64,000 nt of DNA, taken from Comamonas piscis. GTDB taxonomy: Bacteria; Pseudomonadota; Gammaproteobacteria; Burkholderiales; Burkholderiaceae_C. The translations under genes were made by a program, and so were the position numbers. Shown here one piece after another: positions 25,572 through 33,944 of this stretch. Each line of letters begins with the position of its first letter. Position 1 is the first letter of the stretch. The DNA lies in the NCBI RefSeq assembly GCF_014109725.1, contig NZ_CP058554.1:3968001-4032000 (forward strand), written 5' to 3'. The notes below the pieces were generated by a model, which saw only the letters and a list, made by a program, of their open reading frames with translations, had not been told where the DNA came from and ran no database searches.

Positions 25572-26078
25572 TTACTTGGCGGTGCCCAGCACCTTGTCGA
25601 TGGCCTCCACGGCGCAAGCCTCGTCGAAGGCAGCGCCGCCTGCACCACCAACACCGATAGCGCCAATGACGTCGTCGCCCACCTTGACGGGCACGCCACC
25701 GCCGATCAGCAAGAGGCTGTCAATGGTGTTCAGGTTGTTGGCATCGGGGTTCTTGCGGGCGTTGTCCGCAAAAAGGCGCGAAGGCGTCTTCGTGGAAAGC
25801 GCCGTGAATGCCTTTTTCACAGCGGCATCGGTGTTGTGCGGGCCCACCCGGTCGTCGCGCTGCAATGACAGCAGATGGCCGCCCCGGTCAATGACGGCAG
25901 CCACGGCGAAGCGGCCTTGTGCGTGACATGCCGACATGGTTGCCTCCACCAAAGCATTGGCCAAAGCGAGAGACATATTGCTTTGCTGCAGAGGAGCAGG
26001 TGCGGCTGCAGCTGCAAAGGCCTGGACGGAAGTCATCAGCAGAAAGCCGCAGACTGGTTTGGCGGAAAGCCATGGCAT
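25572..26078 (-). CDS. secreted GlcG/HbpS-family (heme-degradation-like) protein
   Basis: A 168-residue protein with an N-terminal signal peptide (AKPVCGFLLMTSVQAFA, then AAAA) followed by a GlcG/HbpS/PduO-C domain: FAVAAVIDRGGHLLSLQRDD, then AVKKAFTALSTKTPS, GGGVPVKVGDDVIGAIGVGG and a final helix. The Streptomyces relative HbpS is a secreted heme- and iron-binding protein that modulates the sensor kinase SenS under oxidative stress. GlcG homologues elsewhere have no clear function. ATG at 26078 has AGGA 8 bases upstream; 26087 is an alternative. It is first in a likely two-gene transcript with hiuH and divergent from a two-component system. Heme binding here is inference. Confidence 0.85.
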   Translation of the reverse strand: MPWLSAKPVCGFLLMTSVQAFAAAAAPAPLQQSNMSLALANALVEATMSACHAQGRFAVAAVIDRGGHLLSLQRDDRVGPHNTDAAVKKAFTALSTKTPSRLFADNARKNPDANNLNTIDSLLLIGGGVPVKVGDDVIGAIGVGGAGGAAFDEACAVEAIDKVLGTAK

Positions 26079-26157
26079 GTTGATCATCCTGCATTCGAGT
26101 TTATGTAGCGAACAGCGGGCATTTTGCGCACTGCCTCTAACAGCAAGATGGCAGGTT

Positions 26158-26175
26158 CATTACATTTTTTTAATG
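26158..26175. promoter_or_regulatory. HprR/CusR-type box
   Basis: The 18 bases CATTACATTTTTTTAATG match the palindrome recalled for E. coli HprR/CusR (CATTACAAAATTGTAATG) at 14 of 18 positions, with the first half CATTACA intact. The centre is at 26166.5, about 41.5 bases before a start site predicted from the extended -10 at 26193-26201, the spacing expected for direct activation of the regulator-kinase pair. Confidence 0.6.
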
Positions 26176-26192
26176 TTTCAGCATCCAATTAT

Positions 26193-26201
26193 TGCTATGA
26201 T
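26193..26201 (+). promoter_or_regulatory. extended -10 promoter of the response regulator gene
   Basis: TGC-TATGAT is an extended -10 (TGnTATGAT) without a good -35 hexamer. The HprR-like box occupies the -35 position instead, as in activator-dependent promoters. Confidence 0.55.
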
Positions 26202-26240
26202 TCCGCACTTTCAAAAATCCCCATTCCCATTAGTAGATTC

Positions 26241-26915
26241 ATGCGCATATTGATTATTGAAGACGAGATTAAATCCGCAGAATATCTGAAGAAAGGTCTT
26301 GGGGATTCAGGCTTCCAGGTGGAGGTGGCCAACGATGGCATCGACGGTCTGTTCATCGCCCAATCCAACGATTTTGATTTACTGATCCTGGATGTCATGT
26401 TGCCCGGCATTGATGGCTGGGGGGTTATCCGCCGCTTCCGCGAACGCAGCCAGGTTCCGGTGCTTTTTTTAACGGCAAGAGACGCCGTAGAGGACCGCGT
26501 CAAAGGGCTGGAGCTGGGCGCCGATGATTACCTGATTAAACCTTTCTCTTATGCCGAGCTTTTGGCACGGGTGCGTACCCTCTTGCGCAGAACCCCCATG
26601 CGCCAGCAAGACATTGTCGAGATGGCTGATCTGGAAGTGGACATGCGCAAACGGCGGGCCTTGCGTGGCGGCCAGCGCATTGACCTGACGAACCAGGAGT
26701 TCGCCCTGCTGCAATTGCTGCTGCAACACCAGGGGGAAGTGCTGTCGCGCAGCCAGATTGCCTCCCAGGTCTGGGACATGAACTTCGACAGCGACACCAA
26801 TGTGGTGGATGTGGCCATTCGCCGCCTGCGCGCCAAGATCGATGATGCGTTTGCGGTCAAGCTGATTCAAACCGTGCGCGGCATGGGTTACCGCATTGAG
26901 GCACCCTTGCCGTGA
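26241..26915 (+). CDS. OmpR-family response regulator, HprR/CusR-like
   Basis: A 224-residue regulator: receiver domain at 1-115 with the acidic pair (IIEDE), phospho-acceptor Asp in LLILDVMLPGIDGW, the Thr in VPVLFLTARD and the Lys in DYLIKPFSYAELLARV, then a winged helix from about 125 with TNQEFALLQLLLQHQGEVLSR-type text and DTNVVDVAIRRLRAKID. Closest in style to the heavy-metal/H2O2 group (CusR, HprR). The ATG at 26241 begins the receiver domain exactly; upstream residues to 26124 are not conserved. It overlaps the kinase gene by 4 bases (GTGA) and is divergent from the GlcG-like and hiuH genes. Confidence 0.92.
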   Translation: MRILIIEDEIKSAEYLKKGLGDSGFQVEVANDGIDGLFIAQSNDFDLLILDVMLPGIDGWGVIRRFRERSQVPVLFLTARDAVEDRVKGLELGADDYLIKPFSYAELLARVRTLLRRTPMRQQDIVEMADLEVDMRKRRALRGGQRIDLTNQEFALLQLLLQHQGEVLSRSQIASQVWDMNFDSDTNVVDVAIRRLRAKIDDAFAVKLIQTVRGMGYRIEAPLP

Positions 26916-28288
26916 AACACCAACGACATGCCAGCCTGCGGTTACGGCTCGCCTCGCTGTTTGCGTTGGCCAGTGCGGTACTTTTTGCGTTGATGGGAAT
27001 TTATGTTTATAGCGCGCTGGAGCGAGAAGTGGCCTACCGCGACGACATGGCCTTGCTGGGGCGCATAGACCGCATAAAAAGCATTATCAAAGACAACAAC
27101 AATATCGATTTACTAAAGAAGCAGCCCAAGATTTACTCGAATATGCTGGGCAACAAAGACAATGCCCTATGGATTATCGATGGCAGCGGAGAGCTATTGA
27201 TTGAAGTCAATCCGGAAAGCTTGCCCATACCGGTGATTGCTGAGCTTCAGCCCCAGTCCTTGTTCAGCACCTCAGGCGCTAAAACAGCGCGTATGGCCTG
27301 GAAGCGGATGCAGAACGGAGAGTCAGACCTCATCATCATCGCGAGCAAATTGCTGGCGGAGCGGGAGCAGATGATGGCCGCCTACCGCTGGAATCTTGGC
27401 GCGGCGTGGCTGATCGGTGTGCTGTTGGCCTTCGCCTTCGGCTGGGAAGTGGTGCGCCGTGGACTGCTTCCCTTACAGCGGCTCAGCCAGCAAGCGGCCG
27501 CCGTCAGCCCCCAGCATCTGGGCCTGCGCCTGGATGCGCAACAACAACCCCAGGAACTGCAGGCCTTGACGGCCGCCCTGAACCTGATGCTTGCACGGCT
27601 TGAGCAAGGCTATGACAAGCTGGGCCAATTCTCTGAAGATCTGGCCCATGAAATGCGGACTCCGCTGAACAACCTGATGCTGCAAAACCAGTTGGCATTG
27701 AGCCAGCCCCGAGCCTTGGAAGACTATGCGCAGTTGCTGGATTCCCAGCAAGAGGAGTACGAGCGCCTGGCACGGATGATCGACAACATGCTGTTTCTGG
27801 CCCGGGCGGAAAAGCCTGATGCAGCCTTGCATTTGGAGTCCGTGGACGTGGAGTCACTATCCCAGCAGCTTTCGGGGTACTTCGAGGGAATGGCGCAGGA
27901 GCGCGGCATTCGGATCGAGGCCACCGCGCAGGGCCATCTGAGCGCAGACAAGCGCCTGATCCGCCGGGCTTTGGCCAATCTGTTGGCGAACGCGATTCGC
28001 TACGGGGCGGCGAACAGCGTCGTCACATTGCGCTGCAAAGCGCCTTCCCCGAACTGGCTGGATATCGAGGTGATGAATCAGGGAGCACCCATCGGAGAGG
28101 AGCACCTTCCCCGCATATTTGACCGTTTCTACCGCTGTGATGCCTCCCGCTCCCACCCTGATGATTCTGGTGGTCTAGGCCTCGCGATTGTGCAATCGAT
28201 CATGCACATGCACGGCGGTCAAGTGTTGGTCAGCAGCTCGGACAGCGGTACGCAGTTCACGCTTCGTTTTCCCAGGCAGTCGTACTGA
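26912..28288 (+). CDS. heavy-metal/HprS-type sensor histidine kinase
   Basis: A 458-residue membrane kinase. Helix 1 lies at about 13-33, a periplasmic loop of about 120 residues follows, helix 2 is at about 160-180, then come a HAMP linker, an H box SEDLAHEMRTPLNN with the phospho-histidine, an N box ANLLANAIRYG, and G boxes ending GGLGLAIVQSIMHMHGG. The architecture is that of the CusS/HprS (heavy metal sensor) group. No cysteine occurs in the periplasmic loop or either membrane helix, unlike E. coli HprS as I recall it, so sensing may use methionines or the neighbouring secreted GlcG-like protein. The start is GTG in a GTGA overlap with the regulator gene. Confidence 0.92.
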   Translation: MKHQRHASLRLRLASLFALASAVLFALMGIYVYSALEREVAYRDDMALLGRIDRIKSIIKDNNNIDLLKKQPKIYSNMLGNKDNALWIIDGSGELLIEVNPESLPIPVIAELQPQSLFSTSGAKTARMAWKRMQNGESDLIIIASKLLAEREQMMAAYRWNLGAAWLIGVLLAFAFGWEVVRRGLLPLQRLSQQAAAVSPQHLGLRLDAQQQPQELQALTAALNLMLARLEQGYDKLGQFSEDLAHEMRTPLNNLMLQNQLALSQPRALEDYAQLLDSQQEEYERLARMIDNMLFLARAEKPDAALHLESVDVESLSQQLSGYFEGMAQERGIRIEATAQGHLSADKRLIRRALANLLANAIRYGAANSVVTLRCKAPSPNWLDIEVMNQGAPIGEEHLPRIFDRFYRCDASRSHPDDSGGLGLAIVQSIMHMHGGQVLVSSSDSGTQFTLRFPRQSY

Positions 28289-28318
28289 CCCGCGCACGCA
28301 AGGCATCTGCGCGCATAG

Positions 28319-28356
28319 AAAAAACCGCCAGGGCACCCCAAGGCACCACTGGCGGT
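28319..28356 (-). terminator. terminator after the surface phosphodiesterase gene
   Basis: On the minus strand ACCGCCAG (28356-28349) pairs with CTGGCGGT (28331-28324), followed by a run of T. The convergent kinase gene may use the same stem without a T-run. Confidence 0.8.
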
Positions 28357-28380
28357 CAACTACCAATCAAACCCTGACGA

Positions 28381-31300
28381 TCAAACCAGCGCCTTGCGCT
28401 TGCGGCGCCAGGCCAACAGGCCCATGCCGCCGGACAGCAGCGCCAGCGCTGCATGGCCCAGGGTGGGTACAGGGGTTGCAGTTGCGCCGGGGGTGCCCGG
28501 GTTCACAGGGTCATCCGCCAGCACCGCCACACCACCCGGATCACGGATGACGCCGTTGGCCAGCAGGTCATCATCGCCGGTCTGGCCGTCGGTCAGGGTC
28601 AGGACCACCTGGTTGCCGCTGATGCTGGCATTGGGGTAGACATACCAGTGGTCCTGGTTGTTGTCGGCGGTCTTTCCGTACTTGTAGTACTTGGCGTTGG
28701 CGGGCAAGGCTTGCGGGTAGGTCATCTCGACCGTGGCGCTCTGGCCTGGCTGGCCACCGGTCAGCTGCAGGCTGACGACGCCAAAGGGAAAGCTCACACC
28801 ATTGGGCGCAGCAGTTGCGGGGCTGATGGCGACCGCTTGCGCGGCATCAAAGGCCCAGAGGCCTGTGCCGCCGCCGCGCACGGTGGCTTGCATCTCACCT
28901 TCCTTGCCGACAGGCGTCAGCGATGCGCTGGCGGGCTTGGCTTCAAAGTCAAAGCGGACCTGGCATTGCGCGGCAATCGTTCCAGTGGTGTAGGCCGTGT
29001 TGTCGGCATTCCATTGGCCCGCAGGGCAGTTGCTGTCTGCCGCCAGGCCCACCAACTGGTAGCCCGGTTGTGGCACTACGGCGCAGGTGCTGGTTTGTCC
29101 GGGCACCGCGCTGCTGCAGCTGACATTGCCGGCAGCAGGCGCATTGGGCGTGCCCACCACACCGTCGCTGCCGTCGCCCACCACCCAGGTCACCGGCTGG
29201 CCCATGATGACGTAGCTGTAGGTGGCATCCATCTGGTGGCGGTAGCCGGGCATGACGATGGCGGTGCCTGCGCTGCTGAAGCTGAGGCCGCCCTGGCCAT
29301 CGGGCACTGCGGTAGCGGTACCGCCCAGGTGCACCAGCTCCGTGGCGACAGCATCGTTCTGCGCGCGCAGTTGGGTGGTCAGGGTCACACCCAGGCTCAG
29401 CGGCTCATTCAAAGCCAGTGCAACGGTCTGTGGCTTGGCAGCGATGTCGACGGGGAAGTTGCTGGCCAGGTAGGCATCGTTGGTGGTGATGCCGTGGGTG
29501 CCCCAGCTGTAGTACTTGTAGAACAAAGCCGGGTCATTCACCGTCCAGGGCCAGAAGGTCACGCCCCGGTGCTTGGCCGCTTCCATCGTGCTTTGGCGAA
29601 TGGCGCCGTAGCTGGGGTTGAAGGTGGAGGAGTTGGCCTGCGTGGCCTCCAGCACGTTGCGCACGCTGGCGGGCACATCGGCGCTGTCGGCAATGCTGTT
29701 GAGGAAGCCGCCGGTCAGCTCGGGCATTTGCTCGCCGCTGCGCTTGAGCTGGTCGGCAATGAAGGAGATCGCAACCGACTGGTCGGCGACGCCTTCTTCG
29801 GCCATTTCCTTTTTGAGCTGGGCAATGATGCGCGGGTTGCTGCTCTTGAGTTCAATCACATGGGTGATGGGATCGTTCTTGAACGCCTTGAAGTACTCAC
29901 GCATGGTGGGCACCTGGTAGCCCTTGGTCTTGGTGGTCAGGGCCTTGACCTGCGCCAAGCTCATGCTCTCGACCGTGCCCGTGCCATTGGTGGTGCGGGT
30001 GACGGTGTCGTCATGCATGATGACCAGGTGGTCGTCGGTGGTGATGTAGATGTCGTTTTCCACCGCATCAGCGCCTGCAGCCACTGCTGCTTTGGCGCTT
30101 TCCAGCGTGTTCTCGTCCTCACGGCTAGGCATGCCGCGGTGGCCAATCACCAGGGGCTTGCGCAGCAAGGTGTTGGTGGGCAGCTTGCGCAGCACCTCGG
30201 CATAGGCAGCGCTGTTGGCAGAGACGACGCCGTTGACGCCGCTGACCAGCAGCTTCGCTGCTTGCTCGGGGGTAGCGGCCTCGGCATTGCTCCACACGGT
30301 GATCAGCAGGCGCTGCAGGTGGGCTACAAAGGCGCGGGTGCTCAGGCTCTCAGGCAGGATCGCGATCTTGGCGCCAGCCCGGTTGGTGTCACCGACGATG
30401 GTCAGCAGATCGGCCTTGGAGGTGGTCAGATTGCGCGCGCTGAAATCTACCGCTGTGCGCAGCTTGGGCAAGGCCACGCGGGCCTGCTTGAGCAGCGCCA
30501 CATCGCTGGACAGCAAGGTCAGATCGGCGAGATTGTGGACCTGGTCGGAGAAGGTCACCAGCGCGTTCACGGTGGCTTCATCCTGGATGCGCAGCAGCGG
30601 GATGGTATTGCGCGTGGGCTGGGCAAAGTAGGCGGCGAGCGTGCCCACGGTGGCGCCCTTGGCATCAAGCAGATTGAGGCTGCTATCCAATGTCCACAGG
30701 GCGTTGCTGGCGCCGGTGCCAGCCAGCGATTGCACACCCTCCGCCGCCTGCACCAGGGTGGGTGCCATCGCTGCCGGGCTGCCGGTGTCCTGCACGGCCA
30801 CAGGCATGTCGAACTCGGGCAACGGTGTGAGCTGCTCAGTCACCTTGATGCTTTTGACACGCATGACCATGCCGGTGGTCTGCATGCCGATCCCGCCCTT
30901 GGCCAGGTCGGGGCTCAGGATGGTGTCATGCTGCAAGGCGCCGTCAAGGTACTGGCGCACGCGGTTGCCATGGACCACCACGCTGGCGGTGTAAGTCTTC
31001 GCGGCGCTGATGTTTTCCGTGAATGGCTTGGTGGCCTGCACCGACCAGGCACCCGCCTTGCGGAACGCAAACTCGGTGCCGTTGGCGGCCGTCGCCGTCT
31101 GCCGAACGGCGAACTGGTAGTAGGGCTCATGCGCAGGGGTCGTGGTGGAGGGCGAGGTGCGGTACATCACACTGCCCCAGCGCGAGCTGTTGGCGGGCAG
31201 CTCAAAGCTGAACTCCATGTCCACGCGGTAGTTGGAGAGGCTCTCCAGCGCCAGGGGCAGCAGCACGGCCGTCATCGCGGAGTTGTCCTTGCGGCCATCG

Positions 31301-31563
31301 ATCAGCAGATTGCCGGTGCTGGCATCAATGGATGCCGTGCCCTTGTTCCAGCTTGCGGTGCGCCAGCCGGCCGGCAGCGCGGTGGCCGTATTGTCGCTGA
31401 ACACATGGTTCACATAGACCTGGCCTTGCGGATCGGCTACCGCCAGCTTGGCCTCCAGCGCCTGGCGCGCGGGTGTCTGCATCGCCAAATCTGCCGCAAC
31501 CGTGGTTTGAGTCGTGAGGAGGAGCAAAGAGGCCATAGCGGCCACAAGGGGTAAACGTCGCAT
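28381..31563 (-). CDS. multidomain secreted glycerophosphodiester phosphodiesterase with IPTL-CTERM tail
   Basis: A 1060-residue exported protein. The signal peptide is MRRLPLVAAMASLLLL, cleaved near VAA/DLA. Residues about 50-230 look like a lectin/laminin-G-type beta sandwich (SFELPANSSRWGSVMYRTSP). A GDPD barrel at about 465-740 has VIGHRGMPSREDENTLE, VENDIYITTDDHLVIMHDD and a PWTVNDPALF-type end, with catalytic His and Glu/Asp all present. Then come an Ig-like part, a choice-of-anchor-U-like domain (YKYGKTADNNQDHWYVYPN, DGQTGDDDLLANGVIRDPGG) and a VPTLGHAALA tail with a hydrophobic helix and RRKRK, an IPTL-CTERM signal. It probably cleaves glycerophosphodiesters at the surface. ATG at 31563 is preferred to a TTG at 31596. 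Confidence 0.87.
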   Translation of the reverse strand: MRRLPLVAAMASLLLLTTQTTVAADLAMQTPARQALEAKLAVADPQGQVYVNHVFSDNTATALPAGWRTASWNKGTASIDASTGNLLIDGRKDNSAMTAVLLPLALESLSNYRVDMEFSFELPANSSRWGSVMYRTSPSTTTPAHEPYYQFAVRQTATAANGTEFAFRKAGAWSVQATKPFTENISAAKTYTASVVVHGNRVRQYLDGALQHDTILSPDLAKGGIGMQTTGMVMRVKSIKVTEQLTPLPEFDMPVAVQDTGSPAAMAPTLVQAAEGVQSLAGTGASNALWTLDSSLNLLDAKGATVGTLAAYFAQPTRNTIPLLRIQDEATVNALVTFSDQVHNLADLTLLSSDVALLKQARVALPKLRTAVDFSARNLTTSKADLLTIVGDTNRAGAKIAILPESLSTRAFVAHLQRLLITVWSNAEAATPEQAAKLLVSGVNGVVSANSAAYAEVLRKLPTNTLLRKPLVIGHRGMPSREDENTLESAKAAVAAGADAVENDIYITTDDHLVIMHDDTVTRTTNGTGTVESMSLAQVKALTTKTKGYQVPTMREYFKAFKNDPITHVIELKSSNPRIIAQLKKEMAEEGVADQSVAISFIADQLKRSGEQMPELTGGFLNSIADSADVPASVRNVLEATQANSSTFNPSYGAIRQSTMEAAKHRGVTFWPWTVNDPALFYKYYSWGTHGITTNDAYLASNFPVDIAAKPQTVALALNEPLSLGVTLTTQLRAQNDAVATELVHLGGTATAVPDGQGGLSFSSAGTAIVMPGYRHQMDATYSYVIMGQPVTWVVGDGSDGVVGTPNAPAAGNVSCSSAVPGQTSTCAVVPQPGYQLVGLAADSNCPAGQWNADNTAYTTGTIAAQCQVRFDFEAKPASASLTPVGKEGEMQATVRGGGTGLWAFDAAQAVAISPATAAPNGVSFPFGVVSLQLTGGQPGQSATVEMTYPQALPANAKYYKYGKTADNNQDHWYVYPNASISGNQVVLTLTDGQTGDDDLLANGVIRDPGGVAVLADDPVNPGTPGATATPVPTLGHAALALLSGGMGLLAWRRKRKALV

Positions 31564-31852
31564 AGGGATCCCAAAAGAAAGGCGGGAGTGTTGCAACCGT
31601 GGGTGACATCCTGATGAAGAAGATTTGACACACCCACAGTCAAAGCCTCATGCCCTCTGAACAAAAATTCCTATGCGTTATTGAGTATTTATTTGTATTT
31701 ATCAACTTAGCAAGTATTCCTTTATCCCAAGCGCTCGGTAACGTGGGTGACAAGCGCAGCGCGCTGCCGCGGCTTCTACCCTGTCCCCGGCTGGCATCTG
31801 CTCTTAGCATGGGTCCTGCACAAGCAAAGCAACCCATAACAAAGGAGTCACC
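31564..31852. other. 289-base divergent region between the phosphodiesterase and livK-like genes
   Basis: It is AT-rich around 31660-31725 (GAGTATTTATTTGTATTTATC), which probably includes promoter elements for one or both genes. I see no clear consensus hexamer pair, no operator palindrome and no small gene. Confidence 0.5.
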
Positions 31853-33073
31853 ATGTCCCAACCCTTTTTCCTGCGCCGCCGCGCACATGCACTCAGCGCC
31901 TGCGCCCTCGCCTGCAGCACCTTCGCCGGTGTTGCTCAGGCACAAGCGCCCGCGCCCGTGCGCCTGGGTTTTCTGACCGACATGTCCAGCCAGTATTCGG
32001 ATGGCGACGGCAAAGGCGGCGTGACCGCCATCCAGATGGCGATCGAAGACTTTGGTGGCAAGCTGCTGGGCCGGCCGATTGAGCTGCTGTCGGCCGACCA
32101 CCAGAACAAGGCCGATATCGCATCGACCAAATCGCGTGAATGGGTGGACACCCAGGATGTGCAGCTGCTGATTGCCGGCACCAATACGGCGACCGCCCTG
32201 GCGATGGGCCAGGTAGCCAATGAGAAAAAACGCGTGCTGCTGATCAACGGCGCCTACTCCTCCAACCTGACCGGTAGCCAATGCTCCCCCTACTGGGTGC
32301 ACTACAACAGCGACACCACGGCCATTGCACGCGGCACCGGCCGGGCGGTGTCCGAGCAAGGCGCCAAGACCTGGGCGCTGCTGGTGGCGGACTACACCTT
32401 TGGCCACACCCTGGAAGCCGATGTGACCCAGGTCGTGCAGGCCCAGGGCGGCCAGATCGTCAAGGCGGTGCGCGCACCTTTCCATGCGAATGATTTCTCG
32501 TCCTACCTGGTGCAGGTGCAGGCCAGCAAGGCCGAGATCCTGGGCTTCGCCAATGCCGGTGGCGATTTTATGAACGCGCTCAAAGCTGCGCGCGAGTTCG
32601 GCATCACGCCCAAGATGAAGCCCGTCGCGCTGATGGTGTTTGCCAACGAGGTCGAAAGCCTGGGCCTCAAGCTGGCCGGTGGCCTGATGTTCACCGACAG
32701 CTGGTACTGGGACCGCTCGCCCGAGGCCCGCACCTGGACGGACCGCTTCTACGCCCGCACCAAGAAGATGCCCACCTCCTTGCAAGCCTCCGATTACTCA
32801 TCGGCGATGAGCTACTTCAAGGCCGTGGAAAAAGCCCAGAGCCTGGATGCCGACAAGGTGATGCAGACCCTCAAATCGATGCCGCTGAACGACATGTTCG
32901 GCAAGGGCAAGATAGAGCCCAATGGCCGCTATGTGCACGACATGTACCTGCTGCAGGTCAAGACGCCCGAGGAGTCCAAGGGCAAGCATGACTCGTTCAA
33001 GCTGATCAAGGCGCTGCCGGGCGATACGCTGTTTGCCAGCAAGCAAGAGGCCCAATGCCCCATTTGGAAGTAA
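31853..33073 (+). CDS. LivK-type ABC transporter substrate-binding protein (paralogue 1)
   Basis: A 406-residue periplasmic binding protein (Peripla_BP_6/LivK class) with a signal peptide ending near AQA/QAP. It has LGFLTDMSSQYSDGDGKGG, LSADHQNKADIA, ADYTFGHTLEADV and MPTSLQASDYSSAMSYF, strongly shared with the proteins at 37567 and 40891. An AAAGGAG site fits the ATG. It is a monocistronic orphan about 7 kb from the liv permease genes and could feed them or another permease. Ligands for this subgroup may be amino acids or other small acids; not determinable here. A weak hairpin (AGCCCT/AGGGCT, 33147-33165) follows without a T-run. Confidence 0.9.
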   Translation: MSQPFFLRRRAHALSACALACSTFAGVAQAQAPAPVRLGFLTDMSSQYSDGDGKGGVTAIQMAIEDFGGKLLGRPIELLSADHQNKADIASTKSREWVDTQDVQLLIAGTNTATALAMGQVANEKKRVLLINGAYSSNLTGSQCSPYWVHYNSDTTAIARGTGRAVSEQGAKTWALLVADYTFGHTLEADVTQVVQAQGGQIVKAVRAPFHANDFSSYLVQVQASKAEILGFANAGGDFMNALKAAREFGITPKMKPVALMVFANEVESLGLKLAGGLMFTDSWYWDRSPEARTWTDRFYARTKKMPTSLQASDYSSAMSYFKAVEKAQSLDADKVMQTLKSMPLNDMFGKGKIEPNGRYVHDMYLLQVKTPEESKGKHDSFKLIKALPGDTLFASKQEAQCPIWK

Positions 33074-33248
33074 ACGATTGAACCGGGGTGGCGTAGCGTG
33101 GCTGAATGCTGCGCCAATCCTCGGCAGGGTCTGAGGGATAAGGGTTAGCCCTATATTTCAGGGCTATCTTGCCCCGTTGCGCGGGTCTGAGCCAACGGGG
33201 TGCATGCACTGCGCCCAAGCTGGCAGGACTCTTGCTTGCCCTCCTCCC

Positions 33249-33932
33249 ATGACCCGATACCGCCTCTCCGCCAGCGCTAGCTTTGCGCGCGTGACCCAAC
33301 TTACCGCCAACAAATTCCGCTGGGCGCTCAAGTCCGGCTCCTCCGGCCATTCTTGGCTGGAAGATGGCATTGCAATGGCGGTCGGCATTTTGCTGATCTC
33401 TACCGCCTTGGTGCTGTACAAAAGCGCGGGGCTGCTGAGCGGCGGCATTGCAGGGATTGCGCTGCTGGGGCACTACGCCACGGGCACCGATCTGGGTCTG
33501 CTGTTTTTCTGCCTGAACCTGCCGTTTTACTGGCTGGCGGCAAAGCGCATGGGCACCGCCTTTGTGGTCAAGACCTTTATCAGCGTGGTGGCCACCTCCT
33601 GGCTCACCGAGCTGCTGCCCGGCCTGCTGGCCATCTCGTATGTGTCCCAGCCGCTGGCCGGCATCCTGGGCGGCGTGCTGCTGGGCACGGGCTTTTTGAT
33701 TCTGTTCCGCCACCGGGTCAGCCTGGGCGGCTTTGGCATTTTGGTGCTCTACCTGCAGGAGCGCCATGGCTGGTCCGCCGGCAAGGTGCAGATGGGCCTG
33801 GACTGCATCATCGTCGCCTTCGCGCTGTGGCTGGTGCCGGCCGTGTCGGTCGCCTGGTCGATTGCCGGTGCGGTGATCCTGAACCTGATCGTGGCGATGA
33901 ACCACCGCAAGGACCGCTATATCGCGGTCTGA
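33249..33932 (+). CDS. YitT-family integral membrane protein
   Basis: A 227-residue inner-membrane protein with five or six hydrophobic segments of the YitT/UPF0750 family, whose function is unknown. SWLEDGIAMAVGILLISTALVLYKSAGLLSGGIAGIA in the first two helices carries the family glycine pattern (segments ALVLYKSAGLLSGG and GILVLYLQERHGWSAGKVQ). The DUF2179 soluble C-terminal domain found in Bacillus members is missing, as is common in proteobacteria. Start at 33249 avoids an unconserved extension to 33177; the ribosome site is poor. It ends 13 bases before the inverted-repeat element at 33945. Confidence 0.85.
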   Translation: MTRYRLSASASFARVTQLTANKFRWALKSGSSGHSWLEDGIAMAVGILLISTALVLYKSAGLLSGGIAGIALLGHYATGTDLGLLFFCLNLPFYWLAAKRMGTAFVVKTFISVVATSWLTELLPGLLAISYVSQPLAGILGGVLLGTGFLILFRHRVSLGGFGILVLYLQERHGWSAGKVQMGLDCIIVAFALWLVPAVSVAWSIAGAVILNLIVAMNHRKDRYIAV

Positions 33933-33944
33933 TGTCTCGGCCCA

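Noticed and set aside
28453..31554. 1033-codon plus-strand frame opposite the phosphodiesterase gene
   Set aside because: It is antisense to a gene with a signal peptide and recognised domains; composition is biased to Gly/His/Arg and no motif is recognisable.
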